A stretch of DNA of 64,000 bases. Source: Chthonomonadales bacterium (GTDB lineage Bacteria > Armatimonadota > Chthonomonadetes > Chthonomonadales > CAJBBX01). The translations under genes and the position numbers were made by a program. Location: contig DAIDHP010000003.1 of NCBI GenBank assembly GCA_027459625.1, positions 186,001-250,000 of the forward strand, read 5' to 3'. The notes under the pieces are model-generated. The model did not search any database, was not told where the DNA came from, and was given only the letters and a program-made list of their open reading frames with translations. This document shows positions 52,824-61,865 of the stretch, piece after piece; positions within the stretch are counted from its first letter, which is position 1; each line of letters begins with the position of its first letter.

Positions 52824-55445
52824 TTACAAAGTAATAATGCAGTTTACCCCCTTTCGCGCAATAGTCTTTGGAGTCAAATCCCTCCTCTTTCCGTGGTAAT
52901 TCATGATGAGTCTGTCGACCAAAAGCTCCCCTTCGATCATCTGTATTGTAATGCTTTTTTCCTCCAAGTGAATAACCCCAAAGCCTGCGGCAACGCAGAA
53001 GAAACAGTGGAAAGGAGATGTGTCGATTTTAGGATACAGTTTCAATGTCTTATCTACGGCGGAGTATCGGAATCCCGAAAACGCTCCCATGAGAGTGTAA
53101 CTCGCCATGGCGCGGGCGTAGTAGGAGCCGCATTCATATTCGTTGAATGGATTACGCACATGCCCCTCGTACCGACTTCGTAACGACCTCACGATGATCA
53201 GCCCTTCCTCGATATATCCCTCCTCGATGAGATGTGAAGCCACTTGGTATTCAATGCCGGTCCATACTTCATCACTGTATACAAATGGGAGAGTGGGTTT
53301 TCCACCTCTCGGCCAAGTGCATAGGATCAAACCAGGCTCATGCCCTATGGCATAGCCGGACCTCTGGGTGCATGCGTGAGAGGAGAGGTCGTTTCTGAAA
53401 TTGTGCTGGAAAATCGCTCTAAGCGATGATCGAATATTCTCCGGGCTCAATGGGGTCTCCAAATCGTAAATCTTCGCCATCCATGCGCCGATCACTCCAT
53501 CGGAGAGGCATCCGCAACCGTATTGGTACCGCGGACCTTCCTTGCGAAGGAGTGCGAATAGTTCGCTTGTGTCATTTCCGACATTGGAAAGGTTCTCCTC
53601 GAAACTTGTGTTTCTCAATCCCTCCCATTGAACGTTTTGTTGGTAATAATCTCCGTTATAGAGTGTGTCGTCCATGAAACAGGCGGCTACTTCCGCCAGC
53701 TTTCGATATCTTTCACCATCCTCCGCGTATCCGAGGTGATCCGCCATCGCAGCCATAGCCGATAACGCTCCCACATACACACTGCCGCACATGCCATCCG
53801 GTCCCCAGAATTCGATATCGTAGGTGTTGTGATGAGGTTCGAAAAGTCCGCCGCGTTCATCCGGATCCCAAATAATAATGCAATACTCCAGACTCCGCTT
53901 TGCAAACGGGTAGAGTCGCTTAAGCCAGCCATCATCGCCGGATATCCTCCAGTCTCGAAAGAGTTTCATGATCCCGCCTAATTGCCCGTCGGCGGCGGCG
54001 TGAAAATCATGAGTTGTCGGTCCATCCGGTATCGCGGAACGGAAATTCACATGTCCCCGATCATCCATGGAGCGTTCATATTCCTGTTCTCGCAGAGTTC
54101 TTTCCAATGCGGGAAAAAGGTGAGGCATCACCTGTGCGTAATTCCAAACATGCGTACAACTTCCGTGACAACAGCCCGACTGCGGAAAGCAGCCCTCCCA
54201 CGCCCAGATATTACCGTTAGCCTGTCGCAGAACAGTGGGGGATTTGAGTATCGCCAGATTTGAGGATACGGCGTCCAAAACTTCGTTCGGAAGAGTGGAG
54301 GAGGCTAACGTTCTTTGAAACTCCAGAGTACGCGAACGCAGCGAATTGAAGTATTTGCACACGTATTCGGCGACATCCGCAGCGTCCTTCCATTTGGAAG
54401 TGTAAAACGGTTGCCAGGCGGGCGTGGTTTGCTCTGATACGGAGCATGCTTCGTCACACCCGCAAGCCTTTTTGGAAACGCCTCCAACGCTCAAAAATGA
54501 ATTCGGCATATGCCATGCGATCACAACAGGGAATGTGACGCTCTCCGTAGGTTTCAATATCGCATGTGTCAGGATGGATCCTCCGTTTCGACTATGCGGA
54601 TCGTCCACTGGTCGCGACCCGTCATTTTCAGCGAACAACCCGGTTGACACCTCCCTCCACAAAGCTGAGATGCCATCAAACCACCCTCCTCTAAGCCACA
54701 TCGCCTTGATTCCCGGCTCCCATCCTATGCTTGCAAGGGTTGCCGAGCCATAACGCTCGTCATTCCTTGGCAAATCAACCGAGAAGAGAACTCCTTGCCC
54801 TACAGCGCCGGTTTCCTGCAAAGTAAGGATTTGGTTTGTTGATCTCTCCCGTCCATTTCTTCCTTGCGAATCAACGGTATCCGCGACGAGGTGCGATAAA
54901 TGGAAGGAAAAATCAAACTCCACAGGTTCATCGGATGTGTTCTCAAACTCATACTCGATGATGGCGCATGGTATTCCGGACGCCACGTCGTCGAGAGGAA
55001 TGAAAGGGTTCCAGCCGGTTATCGATACTTTAAGAGGTACGGAGGGATCTTCCAAGTTCACCAGCCCGAAGGGATAGGCGGAGTGAAATTCGCAGTTTTC
55101 AAAGCGAGGCAACCCCTCGAATCCACCATGGCGATACCCTTGGGACTGCAGGGACTGATCGAATATTCTCTCCGTCGGCAATAATCCCTCAATCAATTTG
55201 GTGACAGGCTCTCGCCCGTAAATGCGTAACAGAGCGAACGCCGCGTCATTGTCCGAGTGTCCGTCCGGAAGCGCGGAGACGGATGGGTGGTTGCGGATGG
55301 AGAAATCCTGAAGTCCGCCGTATCCGTTGAGACAAATTGATCCCGCGCCTATACCGCCCATTGGCATGGATATCTGCAGGAGATTGGGGGATGTAAATGA
55401 GCGATACGCTATGGGTTTTGACGGGTTTGACGTGGTATTCGGCAT
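52824..55445 (-). CDS. GH116 glycosidase (GBA2-like beta-glucosidase)
   Basis: An 873-residue enzyme without signal peptide. The N-terminal domain (about 20-330) has MPMGGIGAGSICLNGYGGLQDFSIRN, of which GGIGAGSICL is most typical, and the catalytic alpha-toroid follows. NIWAWEG carries Glu417, aligned with the GBA2 nucleophile region, and HHNTYDIEFWGPDG carries Asp543, aligned with the acid/base. These assignments rest on motif position. GH116 members act on beta-glucosides, beta-xylosides or N-acetylglucosaminides. Start ATG 55445 has GGAG seven bases upstream. It lies 18 bases downstream of a UroD-like gene on the same strand. Confidence 0.88.
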   Translation of the reverse strand: MPNTTSNPSKPIAYRSFTSPNLLQISMPMGGIGAGSICLNGYGGLQDFSIRNHPSVSALPDGHSDNDAAFALLRIYGREPVTKLIEGLLPTERIFDQSLQSQGYRHGGFEGLPRFENCEFHSAYPFGLVNLEDPSVPLKVSITGWNPFIPLDDVASGIPCAIIEYEFENTSDEPVEFDFSFHLSHLVADTVDSQGRNGRERSTNQILTLQETGAVGQGVLFSVDLPRNDERYGSATLASIGWEPGIKAMWLRGGWFDGISALWREVSTGLFAENDGSRPVDDPHSRNGGSILTHAILKPTESVTFPVVIAWHMPNSFLSVGGVSKKACGCDEACSVSEQTTPAWQPFYTSKWKDAADVAEYVCKYFNSLRSRTLEFQRTLASSTLPNEVLDAVSSNLAILKSPTVLRQANGNIWAWEGCFPQSGCCHGSCTHVWNYAQVMPHLFPALERTLREQEYERSMDDRGHVNFRSAIPDGPTTHDFHAAADGQLGGIMKLFRDWRISGDDGWLKRLYPFAKRSLEYCIIIWDPDERGGLFEPHHNTYDIEFWGPDGMCGSVYVGALSAMAAMADHLGYAEDGERYRKLAEVAACFMDDTLYNGDYYQQNVQWEGLRNTSFEENLSNVGNDTSELFALLRKEGPRYQYGCGCLSDGVIGAWMAKIYDLETPLSPENIRSSLRAIFQHNFRNDLSSHACTQRSGYAIGHEPGLILCTWPRGGKPTLPFVYSDEVWTGIEYQVASHLIEEGYIEEGLIIVRSLRSRYEGHVRNPFNEYECGSYYARAMASYTLMGAFSGFRYSAVDKTLKLYPKIDTSPFHCFFCVAAGFGVIHLEEKSITIQMIEGELLVDRLIMNYHGKRRDLTPKTIARKGVNCIITL

Positions 55446-55463
55446 TTTCGTCTCCTGTGACGG

Positions 55464-56549
55464 TTAGTTGAGTTGAGAGCGCAGCGTGGCGGCTTTATCC
55501 CGAATTTCCTCCTCGGTGACTCCAACCGCTTCGTACATGGCAAGAATATTCTCTATCGGCGTTTCGGGAGGCACGGTGTGCGAAGCGGCGAGGATGTATC
55601 CGCCGCCGTCGGATGTCATACCCTCAACCAGTTTCTCTATCTCCCTGCGGACTTCGACCGCCGAGCCCTTAGGCAGCAACTCCTGGGTGTCAACCCCGCC
55701 CATGAAAGTTAGTTCCTTGCCGAATTCGCGTTTTAATTCAAAGGGGTCCATGCCCGGACAGTTGCTTTGAATAGGGTTCAATACATTCAACCCCATCTCA
55801 ATCAAATCCGGTATGATGGGGCGAATGGAGCCGCAGGAATGATAAGCCACCCATAGACGATGCGATTTGCCTACTTGAAACATCGGCTCCAGAAGCGGCT
55901 TGACCTTCGCTCTCCAGCATCTCGGGCTCATCATCATGGCGAGTTGCCCGCCGACATCATCACCGGTCCATAGCCAATCCAATGCGTAGCGCTCACAGGC
56001 GAGTTCCGCTTGCCTCAACGCAAACTTCGCAGCGCGTTCCCTGAGAACCCGTGGAGCTTCATCTATGGTAGCCAAATCGAGAAGAGCGTTCTCCATACCC
56101 CTTAAACGGCAAAGGAGTTCGAAGACACAGGGTGAGGTGTCGCATCCGATGAACATCTCCGCATATTTCTCCATAATAGGGTTCATATTACCGAGAAGTT
56201 CATCCATTTTATGGTAGGGGAAAGCGTAGTTTAGCATCTCCGTGTCGCCGGCGTTTAGCAAGGGATAATGGCGTATTTGATTGAAGGCGCCCTCCTTGAT
56301 CCATTCCACCCCCCAGTCATCCCAATGCGTTTCTCCTTGGCGTTCGTGGACGATTCCCTCCATGGCATGATTGTTTCCCACCCAAGTTTGCAGGACGTCA
56401 TTGCCCATAACGGTCGCCACCTTGGAAGAGGGAATTCCAAATATCTCTCCGAGCCGGATGGCTGTTTCGGGATGGAACCACATGAAAATCGGTATGCGAT
56501 CCACAGGATCTCTTCTCAACGCCGCATGAACTCTCTCTTTGGATGTCAT
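55464..56549 (-). CDS. Uroporphyrinogen decarboxylase-like (URO-D) family protein
   Basis: A 361-residue URO-D superfamily barrel. YHSCGSIRPIIPDLIEMGL and FMGGVDTQELLPKGS are the metal-methyltransferase-type motifs; the Cys of HSCG is a zinc ligand in related methyltransferases. DRIPIFMWFHPE replaces the R-x-P-x-W-M-R-Q start of true HemE, so haem synthesis is unlikely. Members next to sugar genes are common and uncharacterised. Start ATG 56549 (MTSKERVHAAL) has GGAGG eight bases upstream; ATG 56555 is too near that site. It precedes the GH116 gene by 18 bases, so the two are probably made together. Confidence 0.82.
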   Translation of the reverse strand: MTSKERVHAALRRDPVDRIPIFMWFHPETAIRLGEIFGIPSSKVATVMGNDVLQTWVGNNHAMEGIVHERQGETHWDDWGVEWIKEGAFNQIRHYPLLNAGDTEMLNYAFPYHKMDELLGNMNPIMEKYAEMFIGCDTSPCVFELLCRLRGMENALLDLATIDEAPRVLRERAAKFALRQAELACERYALDWLWTGDDVGGQLAMMMSPRCWRAKVKPLLEPMFQVGKSHRLWVAYHSCGSIRPIIPDLIEMGLNVLNPIQSNCPGMDPFELKREFGKELTFMGGVDTQELLPKGSAVEVRREIEKLVEGMTSDGGGYILAASHTVPPETPIENILAMYEAVGVTEEEIRDKAATLRSQLN

Positions 56550-56774
56550 TCCCATTTCCTCCGGGATTTTTGATATGAAACCTATGGAACCATGGGAGAT
56601 ATCTTACTTGAAAAATCGTTTTTTATCATGGGACAACCGGAGAAGTTATAGGAGTTTAATGGATATTCAACAGAACCATCATATCGCACGCAACAATTAC
56701 AATAAGCCAGTTAAACGCTTGAAGCGCAAATATCCGGAGTATTAATGGAAACACCAATGAGGGAGAAGAAAGTA

Positions 56775-57626
56775 TTATGATTCGAAAACAAAGTGTTCGA
56801 TTGCGATGGCGGCGCCATCATTGGCGAACGAGGACGTAACAAAATCGGCGGTGGCGCGTATCTCCTCGTGACCGTCCCCCATGGAGATTCCGAGTCCCGC
56901 CCACTGAAGAAGCTCCATATCATTGATCTGGTCTCCAATGGCGATAGCCTGTTCGCGAGGGATTTTTAGCAGGTCCGCCACCTTCTGAGCCGCGCTCGCC
57001 TTGTGCGCTCGGCTGGACTGCAAGTGCGCCCCTCGTCCGCCGTAATCACCTTGCTCCCATTCGTAAATTAAAGCCTCGTCGCCGAACTCCTCTCTCCATT
57101 GGGATGTCATGGATATCGTGGCTTCCGCTGGTCCGTAGGTCTCTATGCTTACGGGAGGGGACAAAAGATTGACAGCCAAATCATCCACAATGCGCATCCT
57201 TTCCGGAAAACGCTTCAGATAATCCGGGGGGGCGGGGCAGGGACGATCGGTGTAAACCCAGCGATCATCCTCCTCAACCGCAAAAAGCAGGGGAGCCAAT
57301 TCACAGGAATGAGCGATTTGAACGGCTCTTCGCGCAATATCCAAGGGAAGTGTATTTTTTTCGATGTAGCCTTCGTCGTGTACCTTGGCGATGATGGTGC
57401 CATTGAGAAATATGCCATATCCTTTTCCGATTTTATTGACGATGGCTTTGGAGGTGTAACGGCTTCGTCCGGTGCAGAGCACGGGAAGGCATCCCATCTC
57501 CTCCGCCGAAGCGATCGCTTGGAGAGTGCGCGGAGAGATGGAATCGTTTTTGCCAACAATGGTGCCATCCAAATCCAAAAAAAGGAGTTTATACTTCAAC
57601 ACGAATCTGATATCCTTCCATAACAT
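56775..57626 (-). CDS. Cof-type HAD family phosphatase
   Basis: A 283-residue class IIB (Cof) HAD enzyme. Motif I is LFLDLDGTIVGKND, then LCTGRSRYTSKAIV, and motif IV is AIGDQINDMELLQWAGLGISMGDG (core GDQINDMELL). It should remove phosphate from sugar phosphates or a flavin/pyridoxal phosphate in the cytoplasm. Most relatives start just before KYKLLFLDLDG; GTG 57602 with AAGGA ten bases upstream is a good alternative to ATG 57626. It follows the esterase gene by 7 bases and ends the aconitase-esterase-phosphatase series. Confidence 0.87.
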   Translation of the reverse strand: MLWKDIRFVLKYKLLFLDLDGTIVGKNDSISPRTLQAIASAEEMGCLPVLCTGRSRYTSKAIVNKIGKGYGIFLNGTIIAKVHDEGYIEKNTLPLDIARRAVQIAHSCELAPLLFAVEEDDRWVYTDRPCPAPPDYLKRFPERMRIVDDLAVNLLSPPVSIETYGPAEATISMTSQWREEFGDEALIYEWEQGDYGGRGAHLQSSRAHKASAAQKVADLLKIPREQAIAIGDQINDMELLQWAGLGISMGDGHEEIRATADFVTSSFANDGAAIAIEHFVFES

Positions 57627-57633
57627 ATCTCGA

Positions 57634-58338
57634 TTACAATACCCGGCACAGCGACGTCCCGCTTATCGAATTCATCCATTCCATGAAGATATCGGCGCAA
57701 TATTTGGTCATCTCATGCCTTAGTGGCGCCTCACGCCAAACGAGGTTTTCCGTTAATTGCTGCAACGCGTAACGGGAGGCTCGGGCGTGCCTTAGAGGAA
57801 GGATGGCATCCTCGGTGCCGTTGATAAGAAGGATGGGCAAGGATCTCAACGCGGGACTTTCGGGGATTTCTGGTAAATACTCGGGAATCACTCTGCTGCA
57901 AAAGCTCGCAACGCCTGCGATTCGTTCGGGATAGGAAATTGCGGCGGTTAACGCGATGGTGGCGCCCTGGCTAAACCCAGCCAGATAAACGTTACGAGCA
58001 TCGCCTGTGAGAGCGGGAATCTTTTCTATGTAGGATAGCAACGCGAGTTGGCTTTCCTCGGCTTCGCACGGATCGTCAACGGGACCGTTCGGCGTGAACT
58101 CGACGCTGCACCACGCATATGCATTGTTGTGAATTTCCAACGGGGCGCGAACGGAGACCACGCGCAAGGTTTTCAGTGAGAGAAGCCATTCAGGGTAAAT
58201 GGTTTCGTTTTCCCGATATCCGTGAAGCCAGATTAGGATGGGTGGGTCGTTATGCGGTGGATCCAAGGAAGAGAGTTCTATCGTTTTTAGAGTAATGTTT
58301 GAGTTCCAGCGTTTATCGAATGATCTCGGTGCGTTCAT
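57634..58338 (-). CDS. Phospholipase/carboxylesterase-type alpha/beta hydrolase
   Basis: A 234-residue hydrolase. The nucleophile motif is LAGFSQGATIA (Ser123); the acid is Asp177 in INGTEDAILP and the His is His208 in LRHEM. ILIWLHGYREN is the oxyanion loop. The fold and length match YpfH/EstB-type esterases. The natural ester is unknown. No signal peptide is seen, so it acts in the cytoplasm. It lies 76 bases downstream of aconitase, with a palindrome between them. Confidence 0.87.
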   Translation of the reverse strand: MNAPRSFDKRWNSNITLKTIELSSLDPPHNDPPILIWLHGYRENETIYPEWLLSLKTLRVVSVRAPLEIHNNAYAWCSVEFTPNGPVDDPCEAEESQLALLSYIEKIPALTGDARNVYLAGFSQGATIALTAAISYPERIAGVASFCSRVIPEYLPEIPESPALRSLPILLINGTEDAILPLRHARASRYALQQLTENLVWREAPLRHEMTKYCADIFMEWMNSISGTSLCRVL

Positions 58339-58378
58339 GCGTGAGAGAAAAACCCCCTCGATTATGGCGGTTTGAAGC

Positions 58379-58398
58379 GAAGGAGGAAATCCTCCTTC
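58379..58398. repeat. Palindrome between aconitase and esterase genes
   Basis: GAAGGAGGA and TCCTCCTTC form a perfect 9-bp stem with a 2-base loop. There is no T tract, so it may be a processing site rather than a terminator. Confidence 0.5.
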
Positions 58399-58414
58399 AC
58401 TTCGTTTGAAATGG

Positions 58415-60349
58415 TTAGGCGGAATGATGCTTCACCGTGTAATTCAGCAATCCACCTGCGAGAATGATCTGTGTCTCTCTCGGGGTTAGATTGTGTTTGG
58501 CTTGGATCGTGGAGCCCTTGGTTTTGTTTTTGATCGTAATCATGCTGCTGGTCACCTGTTCACGAATGTTCTCCATGACTAGCTCGTCGCCTTGATCAAT
58601 GGAGTCGTAATCGCTCTCGTTCACAAACACCAATGGAAGTATCCCGAAGTTAATCAGGTTCGCTCGATGGATGCGGGCGAAGGATTTCACCAGCACCGCC
58701 TTTATACCGAGATACATGGGAGCCAAGGCGGCATGCTCACGGCTCGATCCCTGACCATAATTCGCCGCTCCCACGATAAATCCGCCTCCCGCCTCCTGTG
58801 CGCGTTTTGCGAATGTTGGATCCACTCTCTCGTAAACATATTGGCTGATCGCTGGAATATTCGATCGCAGAGGGAGAATTTTGGAACCCGCAGGAAGAAT
58901 GTGATCGGTGGAGATATTGTCGCCGACCTTAAGAAGCACCGTTCCTTCGAAACTCGCCGCAGGCTCATGCGCGCGAGGAAGCGGTTTGATATTCGGTCCG
59001 CGGATGATTTCCGTCTCGGTGTTCGGGGGCGACGGAGGGATGATTAGGCTGTCATTGATGGAGTAGGAATCCGGTTCGTCTATCTTCCTATAGGCGATTC
59101 CCATCTTCTCCAAGTCACGTGGATCCGTGATGCATCCCGTCAAGGCGCATGCCACGCAGGTCTCCGGACTCGCAAGGTAGACCTGAGCGTCCATAGTGCC
59201 CGATCTCCCCTCGAAGTTCCGGTTGAAGGATCGGATGGATACCCCGCCGGTGGGAGGAGCCTGCCCCATCCCGATACAGGGACCGCACGCGGATTCCAGT
59301 ATTCGGGCGCCGCCGCGGATCAAATCCGCAAGCGCACCGCTTCTGGCAATCGTTTCGAACACCTGCGCCGAGCCAGGCGTAACGGTCATGGATACGATTG
59401 GATTGACCGTGTGATCATGAAGCACATAAGCGGCGGTTCCGAGATCATGGAAGGAGGAGTTGGTGCAGCTTCCGATGCACACTTGAACGACGGGTTTCCC
59501 CGCAATATCCTTGACTTTGACGACTTTGTCTGGGCTGTGGGGCTGTGCTATCATCGGTTCAAGTTGGTTCAGATCGATTTCAATGATTTCATCATACGTT
59601 GCATCCGGATCAGCTTTCAGCTCTGTCCAGGCCTCCTCTCGTTTTTGCGCTCTGAGGAATTCACGTGTGCGAGCGTCAGACGGGAAGAGGGATGTTGTGG
59701 CCCCCAGTTCCGCACCCATGTTCGTGATCGTGAACCGGTCTGCGACTGCAAGAGCTTCCACTCCCTCCCCGCAATACTCGAAAATGCGTCCCACGCCACC
59801 CTTCACGGTTTGACGTCGCAATATCTCAAGGATAATATCCTTGCCGCTCACCCATGGATGAAGTTTACCGATGAGTTTGACGCCAACCACCTTCGGCATG
59901 ATCATATTGAAGGGGCCGCCTGCCATCGCCACAGCCACGTCCAGTCCTCCGGCTCCAATGGCGATCATTCCCAATCCGCCGCATGTGGGGGTGTGGCTGT
60001 CCGAGCCCAACATGGTCTGACCGGGAACGGCGAAACGCTCCCTGTGCACTTGATGGCAGATGCCATTTCCGGGTCTGGAAAAATAGAGCCCGAATTTCGC
60101 CGCCACGGATTGCAGGAAGCGGTGGTCATCCGCGTTCTCAAAACTATTTTGCAGCATGTTGTGATCAACGTAGCTTACGGAGAGCTTGGTTCTCACCCTT
60201 GGCACTCCCATCGCCTCGAACTGAAGGTACGCCATGGTACCCGTGGCGTCTTGAGTGAGGGTTTGGTCAATGCGAATTCCAATCTCCTCCCCCGGAATCA
60301 TCTCACCGTTGACAAGATGATTCTTCAGGATTTTTTGCGTTAGGTTCAT
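58415..60349 (-). CDS. Aconitate hydratase, Aquifex type
   Basis: A 644-residue aconitase of the short class. Iron-sulfur ligands are seen in VCIGSCTNSS and SACGPCIGMGQAP; MLGSDSHTPTCGGLGMIAIG and GSSREHAALAP (swivel domain) are diagnostic. The order and length (small-subunit domain fused at the C-terminus, shorter than AcnA) match the Aquifex-type family. It interconverts citrate and isocitrate in the TCA cycle. ATG 60349 is preceded by GGAAGGAG at a rather long distance. It is the first of a three-gene minus-strand series with the esterase and Cof phosphatase. Confidence 0.93.
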   Translation of the reverse strand: MNLTQKILKNHLVNGEMIPGEEIGIRIDQTLTQDATGTMAYLQFEAMGVPRVRTKLSVSYVDHNMLQNSFENADDHRFLQSVAAKFGLYFSRPGNGICHQVHRERFAVPGQTMLGSDSHTPTCGGLGMIAIGAGGLDVAVAMAGGPFNMIMPKVVGVKLIGKLHPWVSGKDIILEILRRQTVKGGVGRIFEYCGEGVEALAVADRFTITNMGAELGATTSLFPSDARTREFLRAQKREEAWTELKADPDATYDEIIEIDLNQLEPMIAQPHSPDKVVKVKDIAGKPVVQVCIGSCTNSSFHDLGTAAYVLHDHTVNPIVSMTVTPGSAQVFETIARSGALADLIRGGARILESACGPCIGMGQAPPTGGVSIRSFNRNFEGRSGTMDAQVYLASPETCVACALTGCITDPRDLEKMGIAYRKIDEPDSYSINDSLIIPPSPPNTETEIIRGPNIKPLPRAHEPAASFEGTVLLKVGDNISTDHILPAGSKILPLRSNIPAISQYVYERVDPTFAKRAQEAGGGFIVGAANYGQGSSREHAALAPMYLGIKAVLVKSFARIHRANLINFGILPLVFVNESDYDSIDQGDELVMENIREQVTSSMITIKNKTKGSTIQAKHNLTPRETQIILAGGLLNYTVKHHSA

Positions 60350-60553
60350 CCCCGATATTGCTCCTTCCTCATGCTAAGTTTCGTTATGTTTGCGATATGC
60401 CTGATCAAAGATTGAAATATTCGATGCGAATATCATTGCACATTCTTTATTTTACCGCTTGAGGGCTTAAGGAATTGCAATTACAAGTATTCGATTGTTT
60501 AATTAATCTCATTCGGATGGAAAATGATCACCATGCACGATATTAATAACCCA

Positions 60554-60595
60554 CGAAAATGGAAAGCGCCGGATGCATCATTGCATTCGGCGCTT
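60554..60595 (-). terminator. Terminator of the tRNA-Leu gene
   Basis: AAGCGCCGGATGCA (60564-60577) pairs with TGCATTCGGCGCTT (60582-60595), 14 bp with one wobble and a 4-base loop. On the reverse strand it begins 7 bases past the tRNA and is followed by TTTCCATTTT. Confidence 0.82.
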
Positions 60596-60601
60596 AGTCA
60601 A

Positions 60602-60684
60602 TGCCCAGGAGAGGAGTTGAACCTCCAAGCCCTTGCGAGCACTAGAACCTGAATCTAGCGTGTTTGCCATTTCACCACCTGGGC
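60602..60684 (-). tRNA. tRNA-Leu (anticodon CAG)
   Basis: Reading the reverse strand, the acceptor stem GCCCAGG pairs with CCTGGGC and is followed by discriminator A. The anticodon stem CTAGA/TCTAG holds the loop TTCAGGT, giving anticodon CAG for leucine codon CUG. A long variable arm (class II tRNA) and the T-loop GGTTCAACTCC are present. CCA is not encoded and must be added by a nucleotidyltransferase. No other tRNA is near. Confidence 0.95.
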
Positions 60685-60701
60685 ATATCAGGTGCATTTC
60701 A

Positions 60702-60730
60702 TTGATAGATTATACAGTGTCTGGTATAAT
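60702..60730 (+). promoter_or_regulatory. Promoter of the small ORF / PfkB / tat / secG group
   Basis: TTGATA (60702-60707) and TATAAT (60725-60730) are 17 bases apart, with TG one base before the -10. The transcript would start near 60737, 34 bases before a small ORF and 160 before the kinase. Confidence 0.75.
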
Positions 60731-60770
60731 GAGTCAAGTATGGCATGCAGATTTTCGATGAGGAGATTAA

Positions 60771-60899
60771 GTGGATTCGCTGCGCATATCGAGCCTGCCA
60801 CGGTTAATGAGTGCGCCGAAATCACAATCGCATCAAATGCAAATTGAGACAATGCTGAGTTTTATCGCCGTCTCTCGAATGAAGAAGGAATATCGGTGA
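60771..60899 (+). CDS. Putative 42-residue small protein or leader peptide before the sugar kinase
   Basis: A short frame from GTG 60771 to TGA 60899 encoding 42 residues. GAGGAG stands five bases before the GTG and a strong promoter lies just upstream. The stop overlaps the GTG start of the kinase gene (GTGA), as in translational coupling. The product is basic, with several Arg, Lys and Ser and a short hydrophobic patch (MLSFIAV), and ends KKEYR. I recognise no family. It could be a regulatory leader or a small functional protein. It is too short for coding statistics, so the call rests on its signals. Confidence 0.45.
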   Translation: MDSLRISSLPRLMSAPKSQSHQMQIETMLSFIAVSRMKKEYR

Positions 60900-61846
60900 T
60901 CCTGACCGTAACGCCCAATCCATGCGTCGATCGTATCTATTCCGCGCCCGGCTTTCGGTCGGGGGGAATCCATCGAGTCAGCAAACCATTGGTGCGAGCG
61001 GGAGGGAAAGGGATAAACGTGGCGAGGACCTTGCATCTCTTAGGCGGTGAGGTGCATGCAACCGGTTTCCTAGGCGGATTGAACGGCGAGTATATACGGG
61101 GCGAATTGCGAAATGAGGGAATTGGAGACTTTTTTCTGACCGTTCAGGAAGAGACCCGCAGTAAGATCGCCATTACGGACACCCGCACCGGGGAGGAGAC
61201 GGAGATCAACGAGCCCGGTCCGATGATTACCGAGGAGCAGGACAAGTTTCTAAGACATCTTGACAGTTTGGTTAGGAGATACGGATACTCCTATGTGGCG
61301 TTTTGCGGGAGCCTTCCCAGAGGCGCGAACAACGATTTTTATTTTCGATGCGTGGAGTTGGTGCAATCCATAGGCGTAAAATGCGCTGTGGATACTAGTG
61401 GCGAGGCATTGAAGCGTAGCATTGAGGCGAAACCGTGGATAGTGAAGCCGAACAGGGCTGAGCTTTCCGAGATCGTGAAAGCGAAAATCGAGTCCTACGA
61501 TGATATCATGAAGCAATGTCATGCTATACTTGATTCCGGAGTAGGTAATATCGTGGTAACATTAGGATCGTGTGGAGCCGTCTATATTAACGGATTTGGA
61601 GCGTGGAGTGCATCGCCGCCCATGGTGCCCGTGGCGCATTCCTTGGGCTCAGGGGATGCTTTTCTATCAGGATTGTTGCGGGGTTTTGAGATGAACCTCG
61701 ACCCTCATGATTCCTTGAAATTAGCGATGGCCACGGCCGCGTTGCACATCCAGGGGGCGCTTCCAGACGAGTATGCGAAGCAAAAAATATCGGAACTCGA
61801 GACCAATGTGACAGTTGGCAAGTTATGCGTCGGGGGCGGAGTGTAA
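60896..61846 (+). CDS. PfkB-family sugar kinase (1-phosphofructokinase-like)
   Basis: A 316-residue ribokinase-fold enzyme. LTVTPNPCVDRIY and GGKGINVARTLHLLG are the N-terminal signatures of the FruK/LacC subgroup, and VAHSLGSGDAFLSGLL holds the GSGD anion-hole with the catalytic Asp. KPNRAELSEI lies in the middle. It probably phosphorylates fructose 1-phosphate, tagatose 6-phosphate or a similar phosphosugar. The start is GTG 60896 with AAGGA seven bases upstream. No PTS genes are in view, so the substrate remains open. tat and secG genes follow on the same strand. Confidence 0.88.
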   Translation: MILTVTPNPCVDRIYSAPGFRSGGIHRVSKPLVRAGGKGINVARTLHLLGGEVHATGFLGGLNGEYIRGELRNEGIGDFFLTVQEETRSKIAITDTRTGEETEINEPGPMITEEQDKFLRHLDSLVRRYGYSYVAFCGSLPRGANNDFYFRCVELVQSIGVKCAVDTSGEALKRSIEAKPWIVKPNRAELSEIVKAKIESYDDIMKQCHAILDSGVGNIVVTLGSCGAVYINGFGAWSASPPMVPVAHSLGSGDAFLSGLLRGFEMNLDPHDSLKLAMATAALHIQGALPDEYAKQKISELETNVTVGKLCVGGGV

Positions 61847-61865
61847 GGTGTTTGGAAATCTATTA

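Noticed and set aside
55464-56549. hemE (uroporphyrinogen decarboxylase)
   Set aside because: The substrate-binding N-terminal motif of HemE is absent and the context is glycoside degradation, so only the superfamily is claimed.
59411-60343. 310-codon forward frame
   Set aside because: It lies wholly opposite the aconitase gene, whose motifs are unmistakable, so it is a shadow frame.
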